DNA of 64,000 nucleotides from the NCBI RefSeq assembly GCF_036227325.1, contig NZ_CP109467.1, positions 8,804,001-8,868,000 of the forward strand, in the 5' to 3' direction. The DNA comes from Streptomyces sp. NBC_01465 (GTDB lineage: Bacteria > Actinomycetota > Actinomycetes > Streptomycetales > Streptomycetaceae). Positions 25,954 through 33,994 of the stretch are shown here, piece by piece. How positions within the stretch are numbered: position 1 is the stretch's first letter; each line of letters starts with the position of its first letter. The notes under the pieces are model-generated. The model saw nothing but the letters and a program-made list of their open reading frames with translations. It ran no database searches and had not been told where the DNA came from. The translations under genes and the position numbers were made by a program.

Positions 25954-26828
25954 TGCTGCACATCGACCGCCCGGTTCGGGAAACCGCCCGCGAGGCCTTC
26001 CAGCTCTGCACCAGCACCATGGTCGGCCCGGTGCAGGAGGAGATTCTGTCCGGCTACGAGGAGTCCATAGTCCAGGCGGCGGACGTCTTCGGCGCCGCCT
26101 GCGAGGACTCGGTGCTGCACCTACTGGACCGTACGGAGTTCGGTCCGAATCCACCGGACAAGGAGCACACCAAGGTCCTGATCGGCCTCTACGACCGGCG
26201 GCTGCGCGGCAAGAGATACCCGGGGCGGTCCCTCTACGACCAGATCAGGAACGCGCCGGGCAAGTGCCCGCTGTGCGGGATCGGCCGCATCAAGCAGGTC
26301 GACCACCACCTGCCGAAAGCCCACTACCCGTTCTTGGCCGTGGCACCCGACAACCTCATTCCCGTCTGTGCCGACTGCAACACCGTGAAACTCGACCGCT
26401 TCCCCACCACCGGCGGCGAGCAGAGCCTCCACCCCTACTACGACGACATCGAAGACCAGCTCTGGCTGCGCGCTGAACTCCTCGTCAGCCCCGGCCCGGG
26501 CCCGCTGGATTGGCGGGTCCGCTACTACGTGGACCCGCACCCCACATGGAGCGAGGACCTCGCCGACCGCGTGCGGTTCCACTTCGAGGCCTTCGAGCTG
26601 GACACCCTCTACGCGAAGCAGTGCGCCGACGAGCTCGTCACAGTCGGCCTGGCCATGGAGGAGCTGTTCGTGGCCGGCGGAGCAGCCGACGTGCAGGCCG
26701 AACTCACGAGTTGGATGAGCATGCGCAGCCGGCCGCGCCAGAACAACTGGATGGCCGCTCTGTACCGCGCTCTCGCAGGAAACCCGTGGTACTGCGACGG
26801 CGGGTTCCAGGACATCGCAGCAGGCTGA
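25953..26828 (+). CDS. HNH endonuclease of the ATPase/HNH pair (PtuB-like)
   Basis: A 291-residue protein; ATG 25953 shares its A with the TGA of the ATPase gene. The N-terminal 90 residues are helical. The zinc-binding HNH core runs from CPLC (C105, C108) through VDHHLPKAHYP (D117, H118) and NLIPVCADCN (N134, C139, C142, N143) to K146, the arrangement of HNH nucleases paired with defence ATPases. The C-terminal half is helical. It presumably cuts DNA when released or activated by the ATPase. No other defence gene is directly linked. Confidence 0.8.
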   Translation: MLHIDRPVRETAREAFQLCTSTMVGPVQEEILSGYEESIVQAADVFGAACEDSVLHLLDRTEFGPNPPDKEHTKVLIGLYDRRLRGKRYPGRSLYDQIRNAPGKCPLCGIGRIKQVDHHLPKAHYPFLAVAPDNLIPVCADCNTVKLDRFPTTGGEQSLHPYYDDIEDQLWLRAELLVSPGPGPLDWRVRYYVDPHPTWSEDLADRVRFHFEAFELDTLYAKQCADELVTVGLAMEELFVAGGAADVQAELTSWMSMRSRPRQNNWMAALYRALAGNPWYCDGGFQDIAAG

Positions 26829-26910
26829 CATCTCGCGGGCGCGGAGCGGTGAAGCACCGGCGTAACCGCACGAGCCACCTGGCTGGAGGCGCGCCCGGGC
26901 CCCTGCGGGG

Positions 26911-27138
26911 TGCGGTCATGCCTTCCTGGGGCGGCTGCGGGGCTTCCAGGCGAGCCACATGTGGCTGCGCGGCCGCGGCTGCCGTACTGAGGCCGTACGG
27001 CAGGTCATTGCCGCCTGGCAAGTCACCGTCGTGGATCCTGACTGGGGGCGCAACGACCTGCTCAGGCCGACGCTGCGCCGCGCGCTTGAGGCCCACCAAG
27101 AGCAGACGCACGTCCGCGCTGCGGGGCGGGGCTCCTAG
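26911..27138 (+). pseudogene. Possible gene remnant after the HNH gene
   Basis: One frame ending in TAG at 27136-27138 reads as about 70 plausible residues (RGCRTEAVRQVIAAWQVTVV, PDWGRNDLLRPTLRRALEAH) with coding-like composition, but has no good start or ribosome-binding site near its upstream end. It may be the C-terminal leftover of a lost gene. The stop abuts the end of the convergent gene at 27135. Confidence 0.25.
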
Positions 27139-27770
27139 CGGCTCCCGAGACGGTGCCTTCCCCCGACCGCGTCCAGGAGCCGGTCCACCGCGGCCACGGC
27201 CTGTGGGTGGTCCTCGTGGGGGAGTTGTGACTTTTCCATCTGGCCGAGCAGGCCGTTGTTCTCGTCTCCGTTCTCCAGCGCGCGTTTGTTGTAGGCGAAG
27301 AGCACTGTGACCTGTTCTTCTTCCCGGTGCAGCCGTGTGCTGTCGATCATGTTCGTGTGGGCGTACTCGCCCTGCCGGGACGCCCAGGCGGCTCCGATGT
27401 CCTCGGCGAATTCCAGGCGCCACGAGCCGACGAGTTCGACGAGCGCGGCGGCCACTTTTTGCTGCCGACGACTGGGGAGGTTTCGGGCACCTTCCACAAC
27501 CCGGATGGTGAAGGCAGCGAGACGGAATCCGCTGAACGGCGTCGGGTCGTAGGTGTTGCTGGTGTCGAGCCCGGTCCGTGCATACATCACATCGGCGCGC
27601 AGTTCGGTGACGATGGCGCGCAACTGCGCCTCCGCCGCGGCCTGGGCCCTGCCTGCTTCCTGGCGGCGGGCGATCCATGGAGCCAGGATGGCGCCCAGGA
27701 TCACGGTGGTGGCCGCCGCGATCGGGATGGTCTTGAGAGAAGTGTCGAGCCACGACTGTGCCAGGTACAT
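27135..27770 (-). CDS. Membrane-anchored hypothetical protein
   Basis: A 211-residue protein. ATG 27770 is preferred to an upstream GTG because GAAGGG sits 6 bp before it. Residues about 10-33 (LKTIPIAAATTVILGAILAPWI) form one membrane helix, followed by a coiled-coil-like RRQEAGRAQAAAEAQLRAIVTEL and a cytoplasmic helical domain. This topology is common in Streptomyces proteins of unknown function. Convergent with the ATPase/HNH operon; a role in that system is not indicated. Confidence 0.65.
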   Translation of the reverse strand: MYLAQSWLDTSLKTIPIAAATTVILGAILAPWIARRQEAGRAQAAAEAQLRAIVTELRADVMYARTGLDTSNTYDPTPFSGFRLAAFTIRVVEGARNLPSRRQQKVAAALVELVGSWRLEFAEDIGAAWASRQGEYAHTNMIDSTRLHREEEQVTVLFAYNKRALENGDENNGLLGQMEKSQLPHEDHPQAVAAVDRLLDAVGGRHRLGSR

Positions 27771-28089
27771 CGGGTGCCCTTCGGGCCTGCGAGGCGAAGT
27801 GTCCGTCGTACCGGCTCTCCGTGCCGGTTGTCCCCGGATTCTCGGTACCGGTGCCGATTTGGTGCCGCCGGCCCCGCCGCGTGGTGCGGACTCAGGCTGG
27901 AGCCGAGAGGCCCACGCTCGCACCAGTCGACGCAGAAGGTCCCTGCCATGCTGGGTCCCAACCCCGAAGGCGCCGGTCGCCCCGCCCTGGAACCGGACAC
28001 AAGGCCACGGGATAGATCACGAGTGGTGATCTGTCCCGTGAACGCCCCTGCTGGCACGATGAGTTGGCGACGACAGTGGGGGACCGATC
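27771..28089. other. Divergent promoter region
   Basis: About 320 bp between the divergent starts at 27770 and 28090. It must contain both promoters. Short CCGG-rich near-palindromes (for example around 27838-27870) were seen but none strong enough to call an operator. Confidence 0.4.
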
Positions 28090-29832
28090 GTGCACGAAGA
28101 CCGACGCCAGATCCAGACAGCGGTGCTGGGCACCGCGGATTCGGAAATACCGCTGCTGCTGCCGCTGGAGGCGATCGAGCTCAACGCCTTCCGCCAGCAG
28201 CACCAGCACGACACGTTCTGGTGCGGGATTCTGCTCGGAGGCTGCGGCACACAGCTGGCAACGAAGCTGTACACGGACCGGGTCTGCCACTTCGCGCACC
28301 ATCCAGGCCACGACGGACAGCCGCACCACTGCGGCCGGCAGGCCCGCGGGGTGGGCAGCGCCGACCATCTGTATGTGAAGGCCGCGGCCACGGCCTGGCT
28401 CCGCGATCGCGACGAGCACGCCGACATTGACTTCGTCCGCCCCGGCGGCGCTGCGTACGGGTCGGTGGTCGACATCCGGTTCAAGGACACCGGCCTGCGT
28501 GTGCACCTGGACCAGGAGGTGGAGCCGGACTGGGATGAGGACGGCCAGGAGCCGGTGCTCGGGGTATCGGTTCCCGTGGACCGCGACACCCTGATCCGCC
28601 GTTGGTACGTGCACCGCATCCGGCTGGAGTCTGAGGGCACCAGCCGTCGGGTCCGTATCGGCACCGAGGCCTTCGCGCGTCCCACCGAGTGGTTCCCGCT
28701 CGACGACTGCGCCATGACGCAGCGCGGCCTGTCGACACCGGCGGTGGAGGAGATCGTCCGATCGCGGACCAGCCGCCCCGTCTCGACCTGGACGGCGGGC
28801 CGGACCAGGAAGGTTCCCGCTCCGCAGGCGCGGGCGGAGATGCTGCTGGAGAAGCTGGCAGACGCCCGCAGGCTGGGGTCTGTGCTCGTGGTGACCCGGG
28901 TGTGCCACGAGATCAGCGCGCTGACCGGCGTTGAGGGGCCTCTTCAGGGCCGGTTGCAGGCCGCGGTCGCGACTGCGGAGCGCTGGCTGGGGGAGCAGGC
29001 AGCAGCACGCCGGGCGCTGTTCGCAGGTCTGCAGCAGGCCGTTGTCGCCGGAGACAACATCACGGCGGGGCGTTTGCTGAGCCGCGCCAACGCGATCGCC
29101 GGTCATGCCCGTACGGAAGCGGAGCAGGCCATCGCTGCTTCGGCCGCCGAGTGCCTGGAGGTCTACGCACGGCACCGGCAGGCCAAGATGGCGGCCAAGC
29201 GGGCCGATCGAGACGCCAAGCGAGTCCGGCAGGCTGCTGACAAGGTGCAAGCCCTGTTGGCAGCTCTGGAGCGCGGCGGGGTCGGACAGCCGCGGAAGCC
29301 GATGCGCAGGATGGTGAAGGAACTCGAGTTGGCCGCAACGTCCATCGGCGTGCAACTCGATGCCCAGCAGCGGAACCAGATCGACATCTGGAGACGCCGC
29401 GCCGAAGCACCCCGGCCGCGAGAGCCAAGACCCCGCACGCCCGCGGCGCCCGGGGAGCGCGGTGCGCGCCCACAGCGGAAACCACCCCTGCATGAACAGG
29501 TGGCCCGCCGCCTGTGGCTGAAGAAACCGTGCCCGCGCTGTCGCGCCGCCAAGGGCGCAGCATGTCTCAACGACGAACGTGTCGGGGGTGGGAGCCTGCG
29601 CCAGATACCCCATGACGAGCGGTTCCAACTCCTCATCACCGAGCGGCAGAACCAGGCGAAGCTGCCTGCGCAGCGTCCAGCAGCTTCCCCGCTGCGAGGT
29701 CGGCCCCAGCGCGTGGTGGATGTTGCCTGCCCCACCTGCAAGGCCAGGCCCGGATCGGGTTGCAGGACACCGGACGGCCGTCCGCACAACGCCCGCGTCG
29801 CGCGCCTCCGGCGCGGGGGCCCGACCGGCTGA
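28090..29832 (+). CDS. CoiA-like protein with C-terminal zinc fingers
   Basis: A 580-residue protein from GTG 28090 (GGGGGA upstream). The N-terminal 145 residues carry a Cys/His cluster (C45, C52, C66-H67, H70, C81) and the motif HLYVKAAATAWL (H93, K97), resembling the CoiA competence/nuclease family; a following VVDIRF (D128) and HLDQ (Q142) may replace its usual nuclease acidic residues. The middle (about 240-450) is long, helical and basic, probably a coiled coil. Two C-terminal zinc fingers follow, CPRCRAAKGAAC...H at about 480-515 and CPTCKARPGSGC...H at about 546-572, of the kind seen at ends of actinomycete DNA-binding proteins. A nucleic-acid-handling role is inferred. Confidence 0.65.
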   Translation: MHEDRRQIQTAVLGTADSEIPLLLPLEAIELNAFRQQHQHDTFWCGILLGGCGTQLATKLYTDRVCHFAHHPGHDGQPHHCGRQARGVGSADHLYVKAAATAWLRDRDEHADIDFVRPGGAAYGSVVDIRFKDTGLRVHLDQEVEPDWDEDGQEPVLGVSVPVDRDTLIRRWYVHRIRLESEGTSRRVRIGTEAFARPTEWFPLDDCAMTQRGLSTPAVEEIVRSRTSRPVSTWTAGRTRKVPAPQARAEMLLEKLADARRLGSVLVVTRVCHEISALTGVEGPLQGRLQAAVATAERWLGEQAAARRALFAGLQQAVVAGDNITAGRLLSRANAIAGHARTEAEQAIAASAAECLEVYARHRQAKMAAKRADRDAKRVRQAADKVQALLAALERGGVGQPRKPMRRMVKELELAATSIGVQLDAQQRNQIDIWRRRAEAPRPREPRPRTPAAPGERGARPQRKPPLHEQVARRLWLKKPCPRCRAAKGAACLNDERVGGGSLRQIPHDERFQLLITERQNQAKLPAQRPAASPLRGRPQRVVDVACPTCKARPGSGCRTPDGRPHNARVARLRRGGPTG

Positions 29833-30268
29833 ACCCCCGAACTGGGTCCAGGCCGACGTCGAGTACGGCAAGGTCCTCCTGGTCGCGGAGCGGCGAGGGC
29901 GCGCACGCGTTCTGATTTGACCTTGAGGTGAGTAGTCATGTCGGTACAGCTGTTGGCGTTGCGCTCGATGCGCGTGCGGACGCAGTGCTGACGCCGCTCC
30001 CCAAGGGACAACTCGCAAGGCGGATGCCCAGCGGGCCGTCGCCCGAGGTGGGTGACACCGCGCCTCGTGTCCGAAATATCCTCGCCAGTAATTACGTCGG
30101 CTCCCCGAAATGATAGCGAGACTTCTAATTCGAAATTGGGGATGAAAATAAAACGGGCACGCTGTCTCTCTTTGTGATCTCGTCAGGCCTCTGACCTGGG
30201 AGAACTTGCGTTTGGCAGGTTGCGGTCGGCGACGGGTTGACGCAATCGTCCGCCGTGGACTCTAATTA
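29833..30268. other. Intergenic region left of the IS element
   Basis: About 430 bp without a gene. From about 30070 it is notably AT-richer than its surroundings. It ends with TTGACG (30237-30242) and TCTAAT (30261-30266) at 18-bp spacing, a plausible plus-strand promoter cut off from the gene at 31467 by the IS. Confidence 0.4.
30237..30266 (+). promoter_or_regulatory. Candidate promoter interrupted by IS insertion
   Basis: TTGACG (-35-like) and TCTAAT (-10-like) with 18-bp spacing end 2 bp before the IS630 element. Without the IS, the start codon at 31467 would lie about 50 bp downstream. Based on consensus match only. Confidence 0.3.
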
Positions 30269-30817
30269 CTGAGCTTGAACTCGTGAAGTCGTCGGGTTGA
30301 GGGATAGGCCGGTTCCGGCAAGGCATCCGTCGATGAGGTCGCTGCGGTACTGGATCGTGCGCAGGCCGCGCCGGACGGTCTGGACCAGGTGGTCTGGGCT
30401 GGTGAAAGCAACGTTGCTGAGCCAGCCGCGCCGCAGCAGGGACCAGATGCCCTCGACCGGGTTGAGATCCGGTGCGTAGGACGGCAGTTGGTAGACGGTC
30501 AGCCAGTCCCGATCGGCGGTCCACCTGCGGAGCCGAACGTCGAGGTGCACGTTCAGGTTGTCCCAGATGAGCACGATCGGGCCGCCGAGTTGTTGGTGAG
30601 CGACCTGTAGCAGGTCGCGGTAGTCGGTCCAGGCGAAGGACTTGCGCCCGTCGCGCCGGCCGTCGTCGCGGCGGGGCCGGTAGATCAGGCGGGAGCGTTC
30701 GCCTGGTTTGTAGCAGGTCAGGGCGGCGATGGAGACGCGTCGGCGGGAGCGGCCACGGACCCGGATGACGGGGGTGTGCCCGCGTCGGGCCCACGTGCGG
30801 GCGATCGGCGGCGTCAT
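30266..30817 (-). CDS. IS630 transposase, catalytic C-terminal frame
   Basis: The second frame holds the DDE catalytic core. Reading back into the overlap gives WIVFEDESGFS (first Asp), then VLIWDNLNVH (second Asp) and SYAPDLNPVEGIWS (Glu). The ATG at 30817 is probably not a genuine start; the protein is expected as a fusion after a -1 shift around 30872-30877. The stop TAA (30266-30268) is not inside the element: it is made from the TA target duplication plus the next host base. Confidence 0.85.
   Translation of the reverse strand: MTPPIARTWARRGHTPVIRVRGRSRRRVSIAALTCYKPGERSRLIYRPRRDDGRRDGRKSFAWTDYRDLLQVAHQQLGGPIVLIWDNLNVHLDVRLRRWTADRDWLTVYQLPSYAPDLNPVEGIWSLLRRGWLSNVAFTSPDHLVQTVRRGLRTIQYRSDLIDGCLAGTGLSLNPTTSRVQAQ
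30269..30285. repeat. IS630 terminal inverted repeat, left
   Basis: 17 bp, pairs with 31401-31417 with one mismatch. Preceded by the TA duplication at 30267-30268. Confidence 0.9.
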
Positions 30818-31353
30818 CGAGAAGCCGGACTCGTCCTCGAAGACGATCCAGGCGTCGAGCGCCGCCGCGGTGTTTCCACCAGCGGCCAGGTCTCCTTCAC
30901 CCAGCCAGTGATCGCCTCATCGTCACGCTCAAGGGCCCGTCTGGCCGGAATCTGACAGGAGAAACCGTGGCGGATCAGTAGCTTGCGCACACCCTGGATG
31001 GTGTAGCTCTTGTGGAAACGGCGGCCGATCACGGTCTTCACGCGGGTCAGCGTCCACCGCTGGTCCGGCCAGCCGTGAGCCATGGGCCCCTTGGCCAACT
31101 CCGCCTCCAGCTGCAGAAATTGGGCCTCGCTTAAGCGTGGCGGGGAGGCCGATCCGACCGAGCGCAGGGCCCGCGGGCCGCCCTTGGCCCACGACCTCCG
31201 CCACCGCTGCACCGACCGGACACTGACCCGCAGATCTTTCGCGATGACCAGGCTCGGCTCGCCACGGGCGAACCGCCCGGCCGCCACCTTCCGGATGCCC
31301 TCGCGGAACTCTCGCCGCTCGTCCGTCAGACCACCGCCCTGCGCGTACCTCAT
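30814..31353 (-). CDS. IS630 transposase, N-terminal frame
   Basis: The first 179 codons from ATG 31353. Residues about 8-60 form the helix-turn-helix typical of IS630 (GEPSLVIAKDLRVSVRSVQRWRRSW), followed by the second winged-helix region (HGWPDQRWTLTRVKTVIGRRFHKSYTIQGV). Family similarity breaks after VKETWPLVE at about 30875, where the reading passes into a nonsense tail ending at 30814. The meaningful continuation is in the -1 frame, so either programmed frameshifting at GGAAAC or a one-base deletion separates this from the catalytic half. Confidence 0.85.
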   Translation of the reverse strand: MRYAQGGGLTDERREFREGIRKVAAGRFARGEPSLVIAKDLRVSVRSVQRWRRSWAKGGPRALRSVGSASPPRLSEAQFLQLEAELAKGPMAHGWPDQRWTLTRVKTVIGRRFHKSYTIQGVRKLLIRHGFSCQIPARRALERDDEAITGWVKETWPLVETPRRRSTPGSSSRTSPASR

Positions 31354-31400
31354 GACAACGGCATACCGCGAGGATCAACCCCTGTCAGCAGCTACGACAC

Positions 31401-31417
31401 CACGAGTTCAGGCTCAG
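31401..31417. repeat. IS630 terminal inverted repeat, right
   Basis: 17 bp, pairs with 30269-30285. Followed by the TA duplication at 31418-31419. Confidence 0.9.
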
Positions 31418-31466
31418 TAGTCGAGCCGCGCGGAAATATCCAACTGATTACTGTCCAGGGAGAGTT

Positions 31467-31835
31467 ATGCCTAACGACCCTTGCGTGCCGATCATCAAGG
31501 ACGCGCTCCGGGAACGTCTCGCGGACACCGAATCGATCATCCTGCGCCGCAGTGAACTGACGAAAATGTGGCGCACCGCCGAGACGAAGCTCCTCGCGCT
31601 CGCCTGGACGGCGGACCCGAGTTCGGCCGACCCGGGCGAGGGGGCTGACCGCACGGACCTGGTGGCAACACTTCTCAGGCCGGGCAAGACACGGACAAGC
31701 GCCGGAAGGCTCATGCAGCTGGAGCTCTCCCTGCTAGAGGTGGGAATCCATTGCGAGCGGCCCCTCGCGCGCCTGGACTCGCCGACCGCTACGGTCCGCA
31801 TCTACCGCAAGTGGCGCACCTTGAAGAGCGACTGA
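31467..31835 (+). CDS. Hypothetical protein downstream of the IS
   Basis: A 122-residue cytoplasmic protein; ATG 31467 follows CAGGGAGAG. It begins MPNDPCVPIIKDALRERLADTE and continues with helices (LRRSELTKMWRTAETKLLALAW, RLMQLELSLLEVGIHCERPLARL). No domain recognised. The IS630 element ends 49 bp upstream of the start, so the native promoter has probably been displaced and expression may now depend on outward transcription from the IS or be lost. Confidence 0.6.
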   Translation: MPNDPCVPIIKDALRERLADTESIILRRSELTKMWRTAETKLLALAWTADPSSADPGEGADRTDLVATLLRPGKTRTSAGRLMQLELSLLEVGIHCERPLARLDSPTATVRIYRKWRTLKSD

Positions 31836-31960
31836 CCTTCCGCTCCGGCCGGGACCGGCTCGGGCCCCCACCACGCCCTGTTCAACTCGCTAAGGGCCCC
31901 AGCCCAGCATCGCGTAATCCCAGTACCCACGGGGCAGTCGAGCCCCCCGCGGTATCCGTG

Positions 31961-32383
31961 TCAGTCGTTGGAAAAGCCGCGGAAGGTCCCTGATCCATCA
32001 GCGGAGTCGGCGTACTCCGCGAAGTCCATGTTGGAGATGCTGAGGTTGGCCGAGATGTCAGGAAACCAACGAGCGGGGACCCTAAACGTCCGCCCGGGCT
32101 CCTCATAGAGATCCACGGCCAGGACCGCGTGATCCGGATCCTTCATCGTTACTGCGTCCGCCAGGAACAGGTAGAAGATCTGGTCGTCTTCAGCCGCGGC
32201 AGCCTCTTCATCCACCAACGCCTGGACCTCCACACCAGCAAATCGACGCTCGCTGACATACGTGGCAAGGGGGTACTCGCCCGCCCCGTCGAGTGCGGCT
32301 CGAACCGCGTCCCAGGCTCCCTCGTCACCGAAGTCGGTACGCATGACCAGCGAGGTCAGATCATAAGGCTCAGGCAGAGACAT
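31961..32383 (-). CDS. DUF6924-like hypothetical protein
   Basis: A 140-residue acidic protein. ATG 32383 (MSLPEPYDL) is preferred to a start at 32434. The pattern LVMRTDFGDEGAWDAVRAAL, then FAGVEVQALVDEEA and LFLADAVTM, followed by LAVDLYEEPGRTFRVPARWFPDI and an N/D-rich end NMDFAEYAD, is that of actinomycete DUF6924 proteins. Their function is unknown. Solitary on the minus strand. Confidence 0.65.
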   Translation of the reverse strand: MSLPEPYDLTSLVMRTDFGDEGAWDAVRAALDGAGEYPLATYVSERRFAGVEVQALVDEEAAAAEDDQIFYLFLADAVTMKDPDHAVLAVDLYEEPGRTFRVPARWFPDISANLSISNMDFAEYADSADGSGTFRGFSND

Positions 32384-32643
32384 CCCGTGATCTTCCCACC
32401 AGGCATGGACATCGACCGTCACGAGACCGTGCACCCATCAGACGCGTCGTACGGCTCCTGAAGCGAACAGCTGGACCATCGTCAATGCGAGGTGCACCGC
32501 CATGACCGCTTCCTGCACCGTCTCATCCCGAGTCTCTTGCAGGTCGCCGTGGCGGCTGGTCTGCGGACGAGCAGCCGCCCACAGCCTTGGTCATCGAGGT
32601 GGAATGGCCGACGGGAGCGTGCGCAGCCGATACGGACGGCTAG

Positions 32644-32865
32644 TTACCGCATGCTCGGGTCGTCCCCCTTGGTGATCGTGTTGGCTGTGTTCTCCAGCCA
32701 CAGGAGGGCCCAGCCGATCCCGGCGTTGAAGTCCGGCGATCCGGCTGGAGCCTCGTTGCGCAGCCGGTCGGTCAGGACACGCAGGTCGTTCTGCAGCCCC
32801 TGTCGGCGGACGGCCGCCATGGCCTGCCGCATGTCGTCAGTGATGTACTTCTCGATGTCGTCCAT
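32644..32865 (-). CDS. Small acidic hypothetical protein
   Basis: A 73-residue helical protein from ATG 32865 (MDDIEKYITDDMRQAMAAV). It contains a distinctive FNAGIGWALLWLENTANTI segment. No membrane helix or known motif. Divergent from the zinc-ribbon gene starting at 32951, with 85 bp between. Function unknown. Confidence 0.55.
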   Translation of the reverse strand: MDDIEKYITDDMRQAMAAVRRQGLQNDLRVLTDRLRNEAPAGSPDFNAGIGWALLWLENTANTITKGDDPSMR

Positions 32866-32950
32866 GGCCACGTCCACACCCCCGTTGGTGCCGTGAGGAT
32901 ATGGCCCGGGCGCGGACGTGCGCGTACTTCTCACGAGGCGGGATCCGCAC

Positions 32951-33982
32951 ATGCCACACGGAAGACTGGTCCGCGAGTCCAATAGGCCGGGCGGCATAGT
33001 TCACTTCCCGCCCGTGCAGAACGGTCTCGACTATCTGATCGATGTCATCGACTGCCTCGCCGGGGGACCGGGGGAAGTGACCCCTCGGCGGCTGAAGTAC
33101 GCCGTGCTGCACCTTCAGGCCGCAACCGAGGTGCTGCTGAAGTACCGGCTCTACCAGGAACACTGGACGCTGGTCCTGCAGAACCTGGATGTGTCCCGGG
33201 CGAACAAGAACAAGAAGATGAGCCGAGACCGTTTCGACAGGGGCGACTTCGTCAGCTGTGGCCCGGAGGAGACGGTGGAACGGCTCCGCTACCTCCTGGG
33301 GGTGCCGATCAGCGACCAGGAGCAGGAGCAGATTGTCGCGTTGGCCAAGTCCCGGAATGCGTTGCAGCACTTCGGCTTGACCGACTCGGACGGCACGATC
33401 GAAGTCCGCACGGTGGAGGTCCTGGACTTCCTCATCCGGTTCCTCGACGAGCAGTTGCTGCCCAATCTTGATGAGGCGGAGCGCGAAGGCGTCGATGACG
33501 ACGTCGAACACATCCGTGGCGGTCTCAGGCAGATCCGTACCTTCGTCGAGCGGCGCATGGAGCGTCTGAAGGGCCAGCTCGAAGCCGTTGAGGAGCGCAT
33601 ACTCGAGTGCCCTGACTGTCGGCAGTGGGCCCTGCAGGTGGGCGATCCGACCTCGTGCCTGTTCTGCCACACGGCCACGGATTCTCAGCAGGCCGCATGG
33701 ACCTACGCCACGTACGTCCTGCGCCTCCCCTGGCGCAGTAGGCCCACAACGGATGTGTTCAGTCAGCCGGGCACCCCTCCGGTCGACCCGTGTCCGGAGT
33801 GCGGGACCGACACTCTGGTGCAAGGCGCCCTCACTGCGGCCCAGCCGGATCGCCCGACCAACTTCTGCTTCAACTGTGCCCTGGCGTTTCCTGAGCTCTG
33901 CGAAATCTGCAGTCAGCCGTTTCGTGCTGCGGACGAGGAGTCCATCTGTGGCAGCTGCCTCTCTCTGGGATCAGAGGACTGA
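32951..33982 (+). CDS. Protein with C-terminal zinc ribbons, HEPN-like helical front
   Basis: A 343-residue protein; ATG 32951 chosen over an upstream GTG at 32918. The first 200 residues are helical and include LKYAVLHLQAATEVLLKYRLY and ALAKSRNALQHFGL, the latter reminiscent of the R-N-x-x-x-H motif of HEPN domains (an RNase or nucleotide-handling fold). The C-terminal 130 residues carry at least five Cys pairs (CPDC, CLFC, CPEC, CFNC, CEIC/CGSC), that is, two to three zinc ribbons. An RNA-targeting role is possible but unproven. Confidence 0.65.
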   Translation: MPHGRLVRESNRPGGIVHFPPVQNGLDYLIDVIDCLAGGPGEVTPRRLKYAVLHLQAATEVLLKYRLYQEHWTLVLQNLDVSRANKNKKMSRDRFDRGDFVSCGPEETVERLRYLLGVPISDQEQEQIVALAKSRNALQHFGLTDSDGTIEVRTVEVLDFLIRFLDEQLLPNLDEAEREGVDDDVEHIRGGLRQIRTFVERRMERLKGQLEAVEERILECPDCRQWALQVGDPTSCLFCHTATDSQQAAWTYATYVLRLPWRSRPTTDVFSQPGTPPVDPCPECGTDTLVQGALTAAQPDRPTNFCFNCALAFPELCEICSQPFRAADEESICGSCLSLGSED

Positions 33983-33994
33983 GGACTCGACGGT

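Larger units (their letters stand above)
30269..31417 (-). mobile_element. IS630-family insertion sequence, 1149 bp
   Basis: The ends are 17-bp inverted repeats matching at 16 of 17 positions: CTGAGCTTGAACTCGTG at 30269-30285 and the complement of CTGAGCCTGAACTCGTG at 31401-31417. Each end is flanked by TA (30267-30268 and 31418-31419), the target duplication of IS630/mariner elements. One transposase, split over two frames on the minus strand, fills the element. Confidence 0.9.

Noticed and set aside
24460..26828. Retron instead of Septu-like pair
   Set aside because: No reverse transcriptase gene or msr/msd-like inverted repeats were seen upstream of the ATPase.
27892..30018. 708-residue minus-strand ORF opposite the CoiA-like gene
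   Set aside because: No recognisable domains; the plus strand has Cys/His clusters and zinc fingers.
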